47,223 bases of DNA from Prevotella sp. UBA2809 (GTDB taxonomy: Bacteria; Bacteroidota; Bacteroidia; Bacteroidales; Bacteroidaceae), in NCBI GenBank assembly GCA_002351725.1, contig DEHD01000009.1, forward strand, positions 1-47,223, given 5' to 3'. Shown here in pieces: positions 1 to 7,578 of the stretch; position 1 is the first letter of the stretch, and each line of letters starts with the position of its first letter. Position numbers and translations under genes: made by a program. The notes beneath the pieces are model-generated. The model was not told the origin of the DNA, searched no databases, and worked only from the letters and a program-made list of their open reading frames with translations.

Positions 1-50
1 CACTATACAGGGAAAGACATTCTGATATTTTCGAAGAAATTTGCAGGATT

Positions 51-187
51 TTGCTGCGCTGCAGTGTTGCAGTTCAAAATCCAATAGACAAATAGTTAAA
101 AATAAACTCTATATTTATATATAAATATAGAAGTATTTTTCACTCTATCATACCCTATTTTTTAACTGCAGCGCTGCAGCACTGCAA
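51..187. repeat. Long imperfect inverted repeat with octamer-repeat arms
   Basis: Bases 51-74 pair with 164-187 (20 of 24 positions identical after reverse complementing). Each arm is a run of an 8-base unit of the form CTGCARCR: the right arm reads CTGCAGCG, CTGCAGCA, CTGCAACA. Inside it, AGTTAAAAATA near 93-103 opposes a TATTTTTTAACT tract near 157-167, and a perfect 22-bp AT palindrome lies at 109-130. No gene was seen in bases 1-275. The element sits just upstream of the promoter of the first gene; its function is unknown. Confidence 0.75.
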
Positions 188-205
188 CAAAAAAATACCG
201 ATAGT

Positions 206-239
206 TTTGTCGGGGATTCGAAAATTATTCGTACCTTTG
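206..239 (+). promoter_or_regulatory. Bacteroidota-type promoter for the DUF4421 gene
   Basis: TACCTTTG at 232-239 matches the -7 consensus TAnnTTTG. TTTG at 206-209 is a possible -33 box with a rather long 22-base spacer. The start codon at 276 leaves a short leader. Confidence 0.55.
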
Positions 240-275
240 CCTCGGAACGGATTCCAGAGTTTTTTTTGAAAGACA

Positions 276-1517
276 ATGAGTATGATAAGAAATATTACTA
301 TCTGCTGCCTGCTGTTATTGCTGAATGTGGCGGCACAGGCACAGGAAACTACCGACAGTGTAACCACCGACAGCGTAAGTACACAGACGACAAAGCAGAA
401 GCTGATGGCGCGGCTTAGTCAGGTACAGCAATTATTAGACGCAAAAGCCAGGGCAAAGGTAGACTCGAACTACATCGAGGTGCCTAAGAAGCCTTGGAGA
501 GTGGTGCTGCGATACAAAGAAAGCGTGTATGATGTTGACTACAGCAACAGCGTAGGCAGCCCTGCGGCTGGTGATGGTATGGACTGGGAAATGCGCTTTG
601 AGCCACCGTTGTCGGCCTCTCTTGGTGTGTGGGCCGGCTATCGTGGTTTGGGACTATCTGTTGCCAAGAGTCTCGGCAGAAAGAAGGGCACTTCGCTCTC
701 GTTCAGCTGCACCGGCGCAAAGTACGGAGCCAACCTCCGTCTGCGTGCATTTGATATCGATGAGGCTACTCTTACCGGAACCATCTACGAAGGCGGTCTG
801 GTTTTGCATGGAACGAGTGACGCTCATTTTAGAGCTCCCGTAAGCATCGCGTCGCTTTATCTTAACGGCTATTACGTGTTCAACGGGCGCCGATACTCGC
901 AGGCTGCGGCCTACAACCAGTCGGTAATCCAGCGCCGCTCTGCTGGCTCGTTGCTTTTGGGAGCTACGTGGTATATGGCGGCTCTTGATTATTCAGACGA
1001 TAAGAACACCGGTATGATACTGCTTAGTCGTAACATCGGCCGCATCAATGTGCAGCAAGGCAACATAGGTGTGGGCTACGGCTACAACTGGGTGCCATTC
1101 CGTGGCTTTGTGGTTAACGCCATGGCCATGCCAGCCCTCTGTTTCTATAACCGCATGAAGGTTTACAAGTACGACAGCAACTACGAGATAGCCGAATCTG
1201 AAGGGCAGGTTGACGACTACGGGCAGTGGAGCCCCGACACGCACACCTGGGCCAACGGAAAGACTCACAAGCCTGTTCCTACTGACGACGATGACACTTC
1301 GTGGTATGATACCGTCGACAGCTGGGAGGTGGGTTCTGATACCTCCTTTAGCATGCTCAGATTCAACGTCGACCTGCGTATTGGCATAGCCTACAACTGG
1401 AGCAATTATTTCGTCGGTCTCCAGTCGCAGTTCAATAACTTCAACTTTAAGAAAGACCAGTGTAAAGTAAACCTCTACGATGCCTGGGCCCGCCTCTCAT
1501 TCGGCGTGCGACTTTAG
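276..1517 (+). CDS. DUF4421-family exported protein, probable outer-membrane beta-barrel
   Basis: 413 aa with a Sec signal peptide (hydrophobic residues about 9-22, cleavage near AQA-QE). After a charged linker the protein has alternating aromatic/polar strands typical of a beta-barrel, with a G-Y-R-G-L-G-L-S segment near residue 121 as in Bacteroidota DUF4421 proteins. It ends in ...LSFGVRL, a terminal pattern common in outer-membrane barrels. An Asp-rich insertion (TDDDDTSWYD) lies near residue 337. A second ATG six bases downstream is an equally plausible start. The WYL regulator begins 12 bases after its stop, so the two may be co-transcribed. Family assignment is by recognition; biochemical role unknown. 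Confidence 0.72.
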   Translation: MSMIRNITICCLLLLLNVAAQAQETTDSVTTDSVSTQTTKQKLMARLSQVQQLLDAKARAKVDSNYIEVPKKPWRVVLRYKESVYDVDYSNSVGSPAAGDGMDWEMRFEPPLSASLGVWAGYRGLGLSVAKSLGRKKGTSLSFSCTGAKYGANLRLRAFDIDEATLTGTIYEGGLVLHGTSDAHFRAPVSIASLYLNGYYVFNGRRYSQAAAYNQSVIQRRSAGSLLLGATWYMAALDYSDDKNTGMILLSRNIGRINVQQGNIGVGYGYNWVPFRGFVVNAMAMPALCFYNRMKVYKYDSNYEIAESEGQVDDYGQWSPDTHTWANGKTHKPVPTDDDDTSWYDTVDSWEVGSDTSFSMLRFNVDLRIGIAYNWSNYFVGLQSQFNNFNFKKDQCKVNLYDAWARLSFGVRL

Positions 1518-1529
1518 AAGAATACAAGC

Positions 1530-2432
1530 ATGAAACCAGCGCAGATTTTTCACCAGTATATCTGGATTATAAATACACTGAGGGCCTACAAGCAGCTTAC
1601 GCTTGAGGAGCTGAACCAGAAGTGGCAGGAGGATTTGGTGGCCGATGGCAACCCGCTGATGCGATCGTCGTTCAACCGCCATCGCGATGCCATCGCCGAT
1701 ATGTTCGGCATCGACATCTGCTGCACTCCTAAAACCTACAAGTATTATATCAACAACCCCGACACACTGGGCACCGACAGTCTGGAACAGTGGATGTTCT
1801 CATCGCTGGCAGTGCACGGCATGCTTAGCGACAGCGTGTCGATAAAAGACCGCGTGGTGCTTGAGGATGTGCCCGCCGGCGTGGAGTATCTGGGCACGAT
1901 AATACAGGCCATAAAATCGGGCAAGAAGATACTGATGCGATACCAGCGCTTTGGTGCCGAGAGTTACGATAAGGTGGTGGAGCCGTATGCCATAAAGCTT
2001 TTTCGCCAGCGATGGTATCTGCTCTCGTTCACCGGCCACCACTACGCCATTTATGCGCTCGACCGCATGCAGGGCGTGAAGCTTACCGACGAGTGTTTTG
2101 AACTGTCCGAAGGATTCAGTCCGCAGGAGTATTTCAGCGAGTACTACGGCGTGATGACTACCGACGAACCGCTCACTCACATGGTGGTGAGGGCGCACTG
2201 CTGGACTCCCAACTACCTGCGCACGCTGCCGCTGCACCACTCGCAGCGCGAGATAGGCTCGGGCACGTTGCCATCGGGTAGCAATTACACCGACTTTTCG
2301 TTCGACATTCGTCCTACGGTTGATTTTCTCAGTCAGTTGATGTCGCACGGCGATGGAATCGAGGTTCTTGAGCCCGAGGATGTGCGCCAGAAAATGAAAG
2401 AAATGATAGTAAACGCCCGAAATCGATACTAA
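1530..2432 (+). CDS. WYL-domain transcriptional regulator
   Basis: 300 aa. Residues 1-75 look like a helix-turn-helix DNA-binding region with many Arg/His residues (SSFNRHRDAIADMFG). Residues about 110-195 form a WYL domain, with RWYLLSF near residue 161 and the YALDRM segment that follows it in the family. A C-terminal WCX-like region follows. WYL proteins sense ligands, often nucleic-acid derived, and frequently control defence or mobile loci. Here the gene follows the DUF4421 gene by 12 bases and precedes a terminator and the small-protein cluster at 2562-3624. That makes it a candidate regulator of the cluster, but no operator was identified. Confidence 0.85.
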   Translation: MKPAQIFHQYIWIINTLRAYKQLTLEELNQKWQEDLVADGNPLMRSSFNRHRDAIADMFGIDICCTPKTYKYYINNPDTLGTDSLEQWMFSSLAVHGMLSDSVSIKDRVVLEDVPAGVEYLGTIIQAIKSGKKILMRYQRFGAESYDKVVEPYAIKLFRQRWYLLSFTGHHYAIYALDRMQGVKLTDECFELSEGFSPQEYFSEYYGVMTTDEPLTHMVVRAHCWTPNYLRTLPLHHSQREIGSGTLPSGSNYTDFSFDIRPTVDFLSQLMSHGDGIEVLEPEDVRQKMKEMIVNARNRY

Positions 2433-2480
2433 CAGCTGTTAAAACGGTGCTTTAAATATTAATATTGTTTAATTAATGGA

Positions 2481-2514
2481 GGGGTGTCCTGACTTATGGG
2501 ACACCCCCTCTTTT
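2481..2514 (+). terminator. Rho-independent terminator after the WYL gene
   Basis: GGGGTGTCC (2481-2489) pairs with GGACACCCC (2499-2507) around a 9-base loop, and CTCTTTT follows. It separates the DUF4421-WYL pair from the next cluster. Confidence 0.85.
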
Positions 2515-2561
2515 ATTTTGCACCAAAATCAATTTATAGATAACTAATAAAATTATAGATT

Positions 2562-2645
2562 ATGGTAAGTATTTTTTTCTTTACTATTCTGATTGTGGCT
2601 CTCAATGAGGTTGCATCAGATATTTTAAAAACAAATAAACAATAA
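2562..2645 (+). CDS. 27-codon hydrophobic small ORF upstream of the coiled-coil gene
   Basis: ATG at 2562 opens a 27-codon frame ending TAA at 2643-2645, two bases before the ATG of the next gene. The peptide has a short very hydrophobic stretch (VSIFFFTILIVAL, residues 2-14) followed by a polar tail (NEVASDILKTNKQ), like a single-pass membrane microprotein or a leader peptide. A degenerate TAttTTG box lies at 2514-2520 directly behind the upstream terminator. The stop/start spacing would allow translational coupling to the 2648 gene. It could be chance: 27 codons is short and no homologue is known to me. Confidence 0.4.
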   Translation: MVSIFFFTILIVALNEVASDILKTNKQ

Positions 2646-2647
2646 GT

Positions 2648-3163
2648 ATGGAAACGAATCTAGAAGAACTTAAAGACTGGCAGGATGGCGCTCGGCGAAT
2701 GCTCGATCGCGAAATCGAGCAAATGAAAGAGGAGCTGGAGCAGAAGACCAACCTGCTGCGATTAATGGATGTGATGAGCGAACTGCTCGCAAGTATCGAC
2801 CGCCTTAACAGTGAACTAAGTGAAGAGAGAGCTCTGCGCCAAGCGGCCGAGGTAAAGCTCTCGGAGCTGAACAAGCTATCTGTTGGAGTGGCGCGCAAAT
2901 CGCCGCAAGACGATATCCTGAAGGCCATGCGCGGTTATCTGAAGATATCGAAGCGCAAGAATCTGGCCAAGCGCGAGGCTGCAAAGATGGTGATTACCGA
3001 GTTGTTTACAAGTGCCCAATTGCCTTTCCCGGATGATATTATGGACTCGCTCTCGCATCTTGACGACGAGCAGACCGAGCCGAGGGTGGTGAACGTTGCG
3101 GGCAACTACAACGACGTTCACGACAATGACAGTGTTGGTATTAACGAGAAAAAAGTAGTATAG
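2648..3163 (+). CDS. Unrecognised coiled-coil protein with C-terminal GNYNDVHDN motif
   Basis: 171 aa with no signal peptide. Residues about 1-75 are strongly helical, rich in Glu/Lys/Leu heptads (REIEQMKEELEQKTNLLRL), and should form a coiled coil. Residues 85-130 are basic and helical (KAMRGYLKISKRKNLAKREA). The tail (about 149-171) contains GNYNDVHDNDSV, matched by GSYVDIHDNEVV at the start of the next gene's product. The next gene starts two bases after this stop, so the two are almost certainly co-expressed. I do not recognise the family. The pairing suggests a complex or a shared binding module, which is inference. Confidence 0.75.
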   Translation: METNLEELKDWQDGARRMLDREIEQMKEELEQKTNLLRLMDVMSELLASIDRLNSELSEERALRQAAEVKLSELNKLSVGVARKSPQDDILKAMRGYLKISKRKNLAKREAAKMVITELFTSAQLPFPDDIMDSLSHLDDEQTEPRVVNVAGNYNDVHDNDSVGINEKKVV

Positions 3164-3165
3164 AT

Positions 3166-3624
3166 ATGGCAGGAAATAATGTTTATGTACAGGGCTCGTA
3201 CGTGGATATACACGACAACGAGGTGGTGAATCTCTCGGTAGACAAGGGCGAGGTTCATGTTGGCGACAATGGTAAGGCCGTAGTTACCGAGGGTGGCGGC
3301 GATAATGATATAATAAAAGAGGTGATACAGCAGCTTAGAGCCGAGGAGATTATATCTCACTTGTATGATTATACCTGGGTTATGCTGGCTATGAACGACA
3401 CCCAAGGGCTGCCGAGTTTCGACAGTCCTCAGTCGTTCGTTACTTTTATGAAGAATATTGGGCTAGACTGCCTGCCTTCAGAATCGAGCATCAAAAAGAA
3501 AAACGAAAAGGTGCTTGGTGTGTTCCCTGATTTGACTTTTATCGATGCTGATAAAACAGAGGGCGACCGACGTGTAAATGTTGGCAAAAGGTTCTTGAAT
3601 TTATACCGTAGTAGGGTGAAGTAG
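3166..3624 (+). CDS. Unrecognised small protein with N-terminal GSYVDIHDN motif
   Basis: 152 aa, no signal peptide. Residues 1-45 are predicted beta-rich, with two strand-like segments of similar pattern: GSYVDIHDNEVVNLSV and then KGEVHVGDNGKAVV. This resembles short repeated strands. Residues 46-152 are mixed and mainly helical, with a basic C-terminus (GDRRVNVGKRFLNLYRSRVK). It starts two bases after the coiled-coil gene and is followed by TTCCC repeats and a terminator. No family recognised. The motif shared with its neighbour is visible directly; any functional meaning is inference. Confidence 0.75.
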   Translation: MAGNNVYVQGSYVDIHDNEVVNLSVDKGEVHVGDNGKAVVTEGGGDNDIIKEVIQQLRAEEIISHLYDYTWVMLAMNDTQGLPSFDSPQSFVTFMKNIGLDCLPSESSIKKKNEKVLGVFPDLTFIDADKTEGDRRVNVGKRFLNLYRSRVK

Positions 3625-3632
3625 GGCGATTG

Positions 3633-3681
3633 TTCCCTAATTCGTTCCCTATATTTTTCCCTTATTCCCCAATTCTTTCCC
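3633..3681 (+). repeat. TTCCC-containing 12-base periodic tract
   Basis: TTCCC recurs starting at 3633, 3645, 3657, 3665 and 3677, mostly 12 bases apart (for example TTCCCTAATTCG then TTCCCTATATTT). The tract fills the gap between a stop codon and a terminator hairpin. Confidence 0.6.
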
Positions 3682-3717
3682 GACGTGCTTTTTTAGCATC
3701 GCCGGGAATTTTTTTGT
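3677..3717 (+). terminator. Terminator-like hairpin after the small-protein cluster
   Basis: TTCCCG (3677-3682) pairs with CGGGAA (3703-3708), with an inner GCT/AGC pairing around a T-rich loop, then a run of seven T. It separates the cluster from the phage-like cassette. Confidence 0.6.
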
Positions 3718-3720
3718 TTG

Positions 3721-3728
3721 TACTTTTG
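3721..3728 (+). promoter_or_regulatory. -7 promoter box for the phage-like cassette
   Basis: TACTTTTG fits TAnnTTTG and lies 44 bases upstream of the ATG at 3773. No TTTG is seen at the expected -33 distance, where the terminator stem sits instead, so the promoter may need an activator. Confidence 0.5.
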
Positions 3729-3772
3729 CATCGTCGAAAGGACAAACGATCATTGACTTATTGATACACATT

Positions 3773-4039
3773 ATGCAGACAAAGATTTTAAGAGTTGTGG
3801 CGCAGGGTGAACCCACCTATGTGCCCAGCAAGAAGAGTGAGAACGGCCAGTTGGCCAAGTGTATGATCAAGCTCAAGGAGCTTGGTGGTGATTACGAGGA
3901 TGAGTACATCTGTGCGATGTTCGGCAACCTCGCTCTCTGTAAGTTTGCCCCCAACAGCATTGTAGCGGCCGCGCTGCGTTTCCAAACCCGCGAGTCGTTC
4001 CAAGATGTGGTGGCATCCGAAATACATATTATAAGGTAA
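3773..4039 (+). CDS. Unrecognised 88-aa protein, first gene of the phage-like cassette
   Basis: 88 aa from the ATG at 3773; a TTG start at 3761 would add only four residues and is less likely. The sequence is beta-rich (TKILRVVAQGEPTYVPSKK, then GQLAKCMIKLKELGG and EYICAMFGNLALCKF). Its strand pattern and size could suit a small OB-fold nucleic-acid-binding protein, but no diagnostic motif is visible. It lies 44 bases behind a -7 box and 94 bases upstream of the antirepressor. Function unassigned; the OB-fold idea is a guess from strand pattern and neighbourhood. Confidence 0.6.
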   Translation: MQTKILRVVAQGEPTYVPSKKSENGQLAKCMIKLKELGGDYEDEYICAMFGNLALCKFAPNSIVAAALRFQTRESFQDVVASEIHIIR

Positions 4040-4133
4040 AACAAAAACATTCTGAGTTGAGGTGAGGAGGATATTCTCGAGTAAATGGCCAAAGATTCCG
4101 AAATCTCTTCTCATTTAATCGACTTAGAAAATT

Positions 4134-4904
4134 ATGAAAAATTTGATTAAGAGAGAGCAGAGCAAACTTGTTTGTTCTGCCGAACGTGAAAATTTTCGCC
4201 TGGAAGGCAAAACAAACATTCAAATATTTACAAGTGAAGTTTTCGGCGAGATTCGTACTTGCCAAGTTAATAATCAAATAATGTTCGTGGGTAAGGATGT
4301 TGCCATGGCACTGGGTTACAGCAATAGCCGCGATGCCCTAAGAAAGCATGTGGATGCAGAGGATAAGGGCACCGTCGCGATTCGCGACACTGCCTATGAA
4401 ACCCGAGTAACACTCATCAACGAGTCGGGCCTCTACTCACTGATTCTCTCTTCGAAGCTGCCACAAGCCAAGGCGTTCAAGCGCTGGGTTACCAGCGAGG
4501 TTCTGCCACAGATTCGACAGACTGGCGGTTATATTCCGACCAAGGACAGCGACGGCCGACAGCTCTCGGCCGCGGAGATTATGGAGCGCGCCGACAACAT
4601 CGTCGGTCACACCTTGTGCATGTTGAACGAACCAGCCGAGGATACTCTCACCGCCACTCAGGTGGCTAAGACGTTTAATATGTCGACTCTCGACTTCAAC
4701 GCCGTGCTGCGCGACATGGGTATACAGTATCGTCGTGGCGGGCGATGGAATCTGAGCGACGATCTTGAAGGTCGCGGCTACACCGCCGTCCGCACCCACA
4801 TCAGCTACTCGCTGAAGGGTGAGAAGAAAATAAAGACCTACATGACGTGGACCATGGCCGGTCTGCACTACCTTAACTCAAAACTCGGCTACCCAAACTT
4901 TTGA
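4134..4904 (+). CDS. Phage antirepressor, Bro-N plus KilAC domains
   Basis: 256 aa. Residues about 29-125 are a Bro-N domain: FVGKDVAMALGYSNSRDALR, then LINESGLYSLILSSKLPQAK and FKRWVTSEVLPQIRQTGGY are the hallmark segments. Residues about 150-250 match the KilAC/ANT DNA-binding domain (LTATQVAKTFNMSTLDFNAVL and YMTWTMAGLHYL). In phages such proteins bind DNA or repressors and relieve repression of lytic genes. The primase-helicase follows 12 bases after the stop, suggesting one operon. No matching repressor gene is visible in the window. Confidence 0.9.
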   Translation: MKNLIKREQSKLVCSAERENFRLEGKTNIQIFTSEVFGEIRTCQVNNQIMFVGKDVAMALGYSNSRDALRKHVDAEDKGTVAIRDTAYETRVTLINESGLYSLILSSKLPQAKAFKRWVTSEVLPQIRQTGGYIPTKDSDGRQLSAAEIMERADNIVGHTLCMLNEPAEDTLTATQVAKTFNMSTLDFNAVLRDMGIQYRRGGRWNLSDDLEGRGYTAVRTHISYSLKGEKKIKTYMTWTMAGLHYLNSKLGYPNF

Positions 4905-4916
4905 TTATTGAACATT

Positions 4917-7178
4917 ATGAGTTGTCATTATATTTATATTGCGGATGGGGTGAAGAAGATGCGCCCCATCTGCTCGAGAGAGGAATACTTGAAGTTGAGG
5001 AACGGCGGCGAGCAGGCGGCGATACTAAAGGCCGTGCGCAGCGGCGATGAATCGCGCAAGAAGGATCTGGTGCAGTTCAACTATAGCTGCCTGCCCAACG
5101 ACGACGGCACGCTGAAGGGGTCAAAACGCATGAGCACCACCGTGGCGATGGACATAGACCATGTGCCGCCCGAGAAGATGCTGCCGCTAAAGGAGCGCAT
5201 ACTCGCAAAGAAGGAAGAACTAGGTTTGAAGATGCTTGAAGAGAGCGCCCGCGGCAAGGGCTACCACCTGGTCTTCGCCCGGAAGACCGAACTCAGTCAG
5301 GAAGACAATCTGAAGTGGGCGAGTGAGCTGCTCGGCGTCGACTACGATAAAGGCGCCAAAGACATCACCCGCGTCTTCTACACCACCACCGAGCACGAGC
5401 TACTCTACCTCGACGACAGCATCTTTACGCAGGAGGTATTTTTAGGCACGGATTTACGCGGCTTTATAAATAAAGACACGGCTAATTGTGCCGATGAAAG
5501 CAGTGTCTCTCAAAAAGAGAGCCGTGTAAATCCGTGCCAAGATAATAATTACAACGGCATGGAGTTCTCGGACATCATCGCTAAGTACTGGGAGATGTTT
5601 AACGGCGGGAAGGTGCCAAACACGGGCGACAGAAACGTGCTAACCTTCGAGTTGGCCGTTACCTTGCGCGGCATCTGCGGATTCTCGCTGGAGCGACTGA
5701 TGCAGGTTATACCCAACTACTGGGCCGAGCCCGACGGCACATGCACCGCCGAGGACTACGCCGAGTGGCAGCACACACTTGAGAACGCACTGAAGGAGCC
5801 ACGCAAGGGCATGCCCTACCGACTGAAACAGGTGCTGCAGGCCATGAAATCAACGGCTGCGGTGAAAGCCTGCGGCGGCACGATGCAGACTCCCCCGCCC
5901 ATGCCAAAGCGCCTGCCGCCACTAATAAAACTTCTTACAAAGAATGTGTCGTGGTACTATAAGCCCGCCGTGGCCAGCGCCGTGTTTCCAGCACTTGGCG
6001 CCCACCTGCACGGCGTGCGATTCCGCTACTGGGATAACGTAGAGCACGAGGCCACCTTTATGAATCTGCTCATCGGCAGGCAGAGCATCGGTAAAGGCTC
6101 AATACGCAAGCCCATAGAGTATATAATGGAGGATATACGCCAGCGCGACCTGCCCAACCGCCAGCGCGAGGCCGAGTGGAAACAGAAGAACCCCGGCGCC
6201 AAGCAGAAAAAAGACCCGCGCCCTGCAGATATCTGCATTCAGATGCTGATAGACAACCTTACCGACGCCGTGTTCAATCAGCGAATAGTTGACGCCCACA
6301 ACAACGGCGAACGCTACATCTACACACAGGTTGACGAGGTGGAGGCGCTGAAGAAGGTAACATCTAAGGGCACTGCCGACGAGGTGGGGCTGCTGATACG
6401 AAAAGCCTTCGACAACTCGTTGGCCGGACAGGAGCGAGTGGGGGCCGACTCGGTATCGGGTATCGCACCACTGCGATGGAATTTCAACGCATCTACCACG
6501 CCGCCAAATGCTCGTAAATTCTTTTACAAGATGGTGAACGACGGAACAGTGAGCCGACTCGACATCGCCACCATCATCCGCAGCGATGACGACGACGACA
6601 CCGCACCCGTGCTCGGCATATACGACCAGCAGTTTGCCGCCGAGCTGATGCCATACATCTGCCGTCTGGAAGCCGCCAACGGACTGATAGAATGCCCGCA
6701 GGCACGCAAGCTGGCACTGGAGATAAAGCAGGAGAACCGCGATGCAGCCCGCCTCTATGAGAGCGAGGCCTACCGCGTGCTCAGCTATCGCGCCAACGTA
6801 ATAGCCTGGCTTAAAGGCATGGTGCTATACGTGGCCCACGGCTACAAGTGGAGCAAGGAGATAGCCGACTTTGTGCGCTGGAGCGAGCAGTATAATCTGT
6901 GGTGCAAGATGCTGTATTTCGGTGCTCAGCTTGAGAAGGAGTTGCGCGATGAGATCGACATCCAGCGCCAGTCGGGGCCGCAGAATCTGCTTGAGCTGTT
7001 GCCCGACGAGTTTACCCGCGAGGAGTACTACCAGATGCGCAAGTTGAACGGCAAGCAGGGCACTGGCGACTCCACCCTGCGCAGTTGGATAACCCGCGGC
7101 CACGTGGCCCTTGACGACATCACCGGCCGCTATTGTAAAACCCAAGAGTACAAACGCAAATATGGAAATAGAGAATAA
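4917..7178 (+). CDS. BT4734-like primase-helicase (VirE N-terminal plus DUF3987-like ATPase)
   Basis: 753 aa from ATG 4917 (a TTG at 4908 would add three residues). Residues about 1-170 look like the BT4734/VirE N-terminal primase-type domain: D79 and D81 in AMDIDHV and H117 in GKGYHLVF fit the D-x-D and S-x-H pattern of archaeo-eukaryotic primases. A linker (about 175-210) contains an in-frame inverted repeat. The C-terminal ATPase has a Walker-A-like GRQSIGKGS (387-395), a Walker-B-like YTQVDEVEAL with D473/E474, and a sensor-like NASTTP. A winged-helix-like tail follows. Likely primes and unwinds replicating DNA of a mobile element. Domain naming is by recognition; the catalytic roles are inferred. 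Confidence 0.8.
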   Translation: MSCHYIYIADGVKKMRPICSREEYLKLRNGGEQAAILKAVRSGDESRKKDLVQFNYSCLPNDDGTLKGSKRMSTTVAMDIDHVPPEKMLPLKERILAKKEELGLKMLEESARGKGYHLVFARKTELSQEDNLKWASELLGVDYDKGAKDITRVFYTTTEHELLYLDDSIFTQEVFLGTDLRGFINKDTANCADESSVSQKESRVNPCQDNNYNGMEFSDIIAKYWEMFNGGKVPNTGDRNVLTFELAVTLRGICGFSLERLMQVIPNYWAEPDGTCTAEDYAEWQHTLENALKEPRKGMPYRLKQVLQAMKSTAAVKACGGTMQTPPPMPKRLPPLIKLLTKNVSWYYKPAVASAVFPALGAHLHGVRFRYWDNVEHEATFMNLLIGRQSIGKGSIRKPIEYIMEDIRQRDLPNRQREAEWKQKNPGAKQKKDPRPADICIQMLIDNLTDAVFNQRIVDAHNNGERYIYTQVDEVEALKKVTSKGTADEVGLLIRKAFDNSLAGQERVGADSVSGIAPLRWNFNASTTPPNARKFFYKMVNDGTVSRLDIATIIRSDDDDDTAPVLGIYDQQFAAELMPYICRLEAANGLIECPQARKLALEIKQENRDAARLYESEAYRVLSYRANVIAWLKGMVLYVAHGYKWSKEIADFVRWSEQYNLWCKMLYFGAQLEKELRDEIDIQRQSGPQNLLELLPDEFTREEYYQMRKLNGKQGTGDSTLRSWITRGHVALDDITGRYCKTQEYKRKYGNRE
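5445..5538. repeat. Inverted repeat inside the primase-helicase gene
   Basis: Bases 5445-5463 pair with 5520-5538 (18 of 19). An inner AGACAC/GTGTCT pair gives a nested hairpin. The arms contain the unit CACGGATTT, closely related to the TACGGATTT units (minus strand) at 7535-7561. The repeat is translated in frame as the inter-domain linker and introduces no stop. Confidence 0.8.
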
Positions 7179-7554
7179 TCAGGAATGCTTTGTGCAGCTC
7201 TGGCTTAAGCTGGAGCGCACAAGGCGCATGCTGGGCATGCAGTACAAGCGATTCTGCATACGCAACGTGCTGAAGGCATGGTTCGGCGTTCAGGCCACCG
7301 ACGACTTTATCTGGGAAGTGTGCCACAACGTGGTGGTAAACGATGAGCAGGTGTGCGGCAACGACATTCTGCCGCCGCCATCGCTCTATCCACGAAAGCA
7401 TCGCGAGCTGTTGCGCTGCATTGTTGCAGTTAAAAATGGCCTTTCTCCGCGCCGAGTAGACCTTAAAGCCCTCGACGCCGCCTACAGCATCGCCTTCCCC
7501 CACAGCACAGCGCTGAACGTTAGTAAAAAGAAAAAATCCGTAAAATCCGTATAA
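7162..7554 (+). CDS. Unrecognised 130-aa cassette protein
   Basis: 130 aa from ATG 7162, overlapping the end of the primase-helicase gene by 17 bases. Most of it is helical and basic (RMLGMQYKRFCIRNVLKAWFG), with Trp/Phe-rich segments. The last residues (KKKKSVKSV) and the TAA stop are generated by the 9-base repeat tract at 7535-7561, so the natural C-terminus may have been replaced by repeat-derived sequence. It sits between the primase-helicase and the P5-like gene. No family recognised. Confidence 0.7.
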   Translation: MEIENNQECFVQLWLKLERTRRMLGMQYKRFCIRNVLKAWFGVQATDDFIWEVCHNVVVNDEQVCGNDILPPPSLYPRKHRELLRCIVAVKNGLSPRRVDLKALDAAYSIAFPHSTALNVSKKKKSVKSV

Positions 7555-7561
7555 TCCGTAG
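7535..7561. repeat. Three tandem 9-base units (AATCCGTAN)
   Basis: AATCCGTAA, AATCCGTAT and AATCCGTAG follow each other without gaps. The reverse complement reads as TACGGATTN units, akin to the arms of the inverted repeat at 5445-5538. The tract spans the stop codon of the 130-aa gene. Confidence 0.85.
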
Positions 7562-7578
7562 GTAAAACAAAAATCACT

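Noticed and set aside
4085..4150. 21-codon ORF overlapping the antirepressor start
   Set aside because: Short and polar, with no promoter or spacing that would favour it over chance; a leader peptide role cannot be excluded.
5445..5538. Intron or intein in the primase-helicase gene
   Set aside because: The 94-base repeat is too short, has no splicing motifs and is read through in frame.
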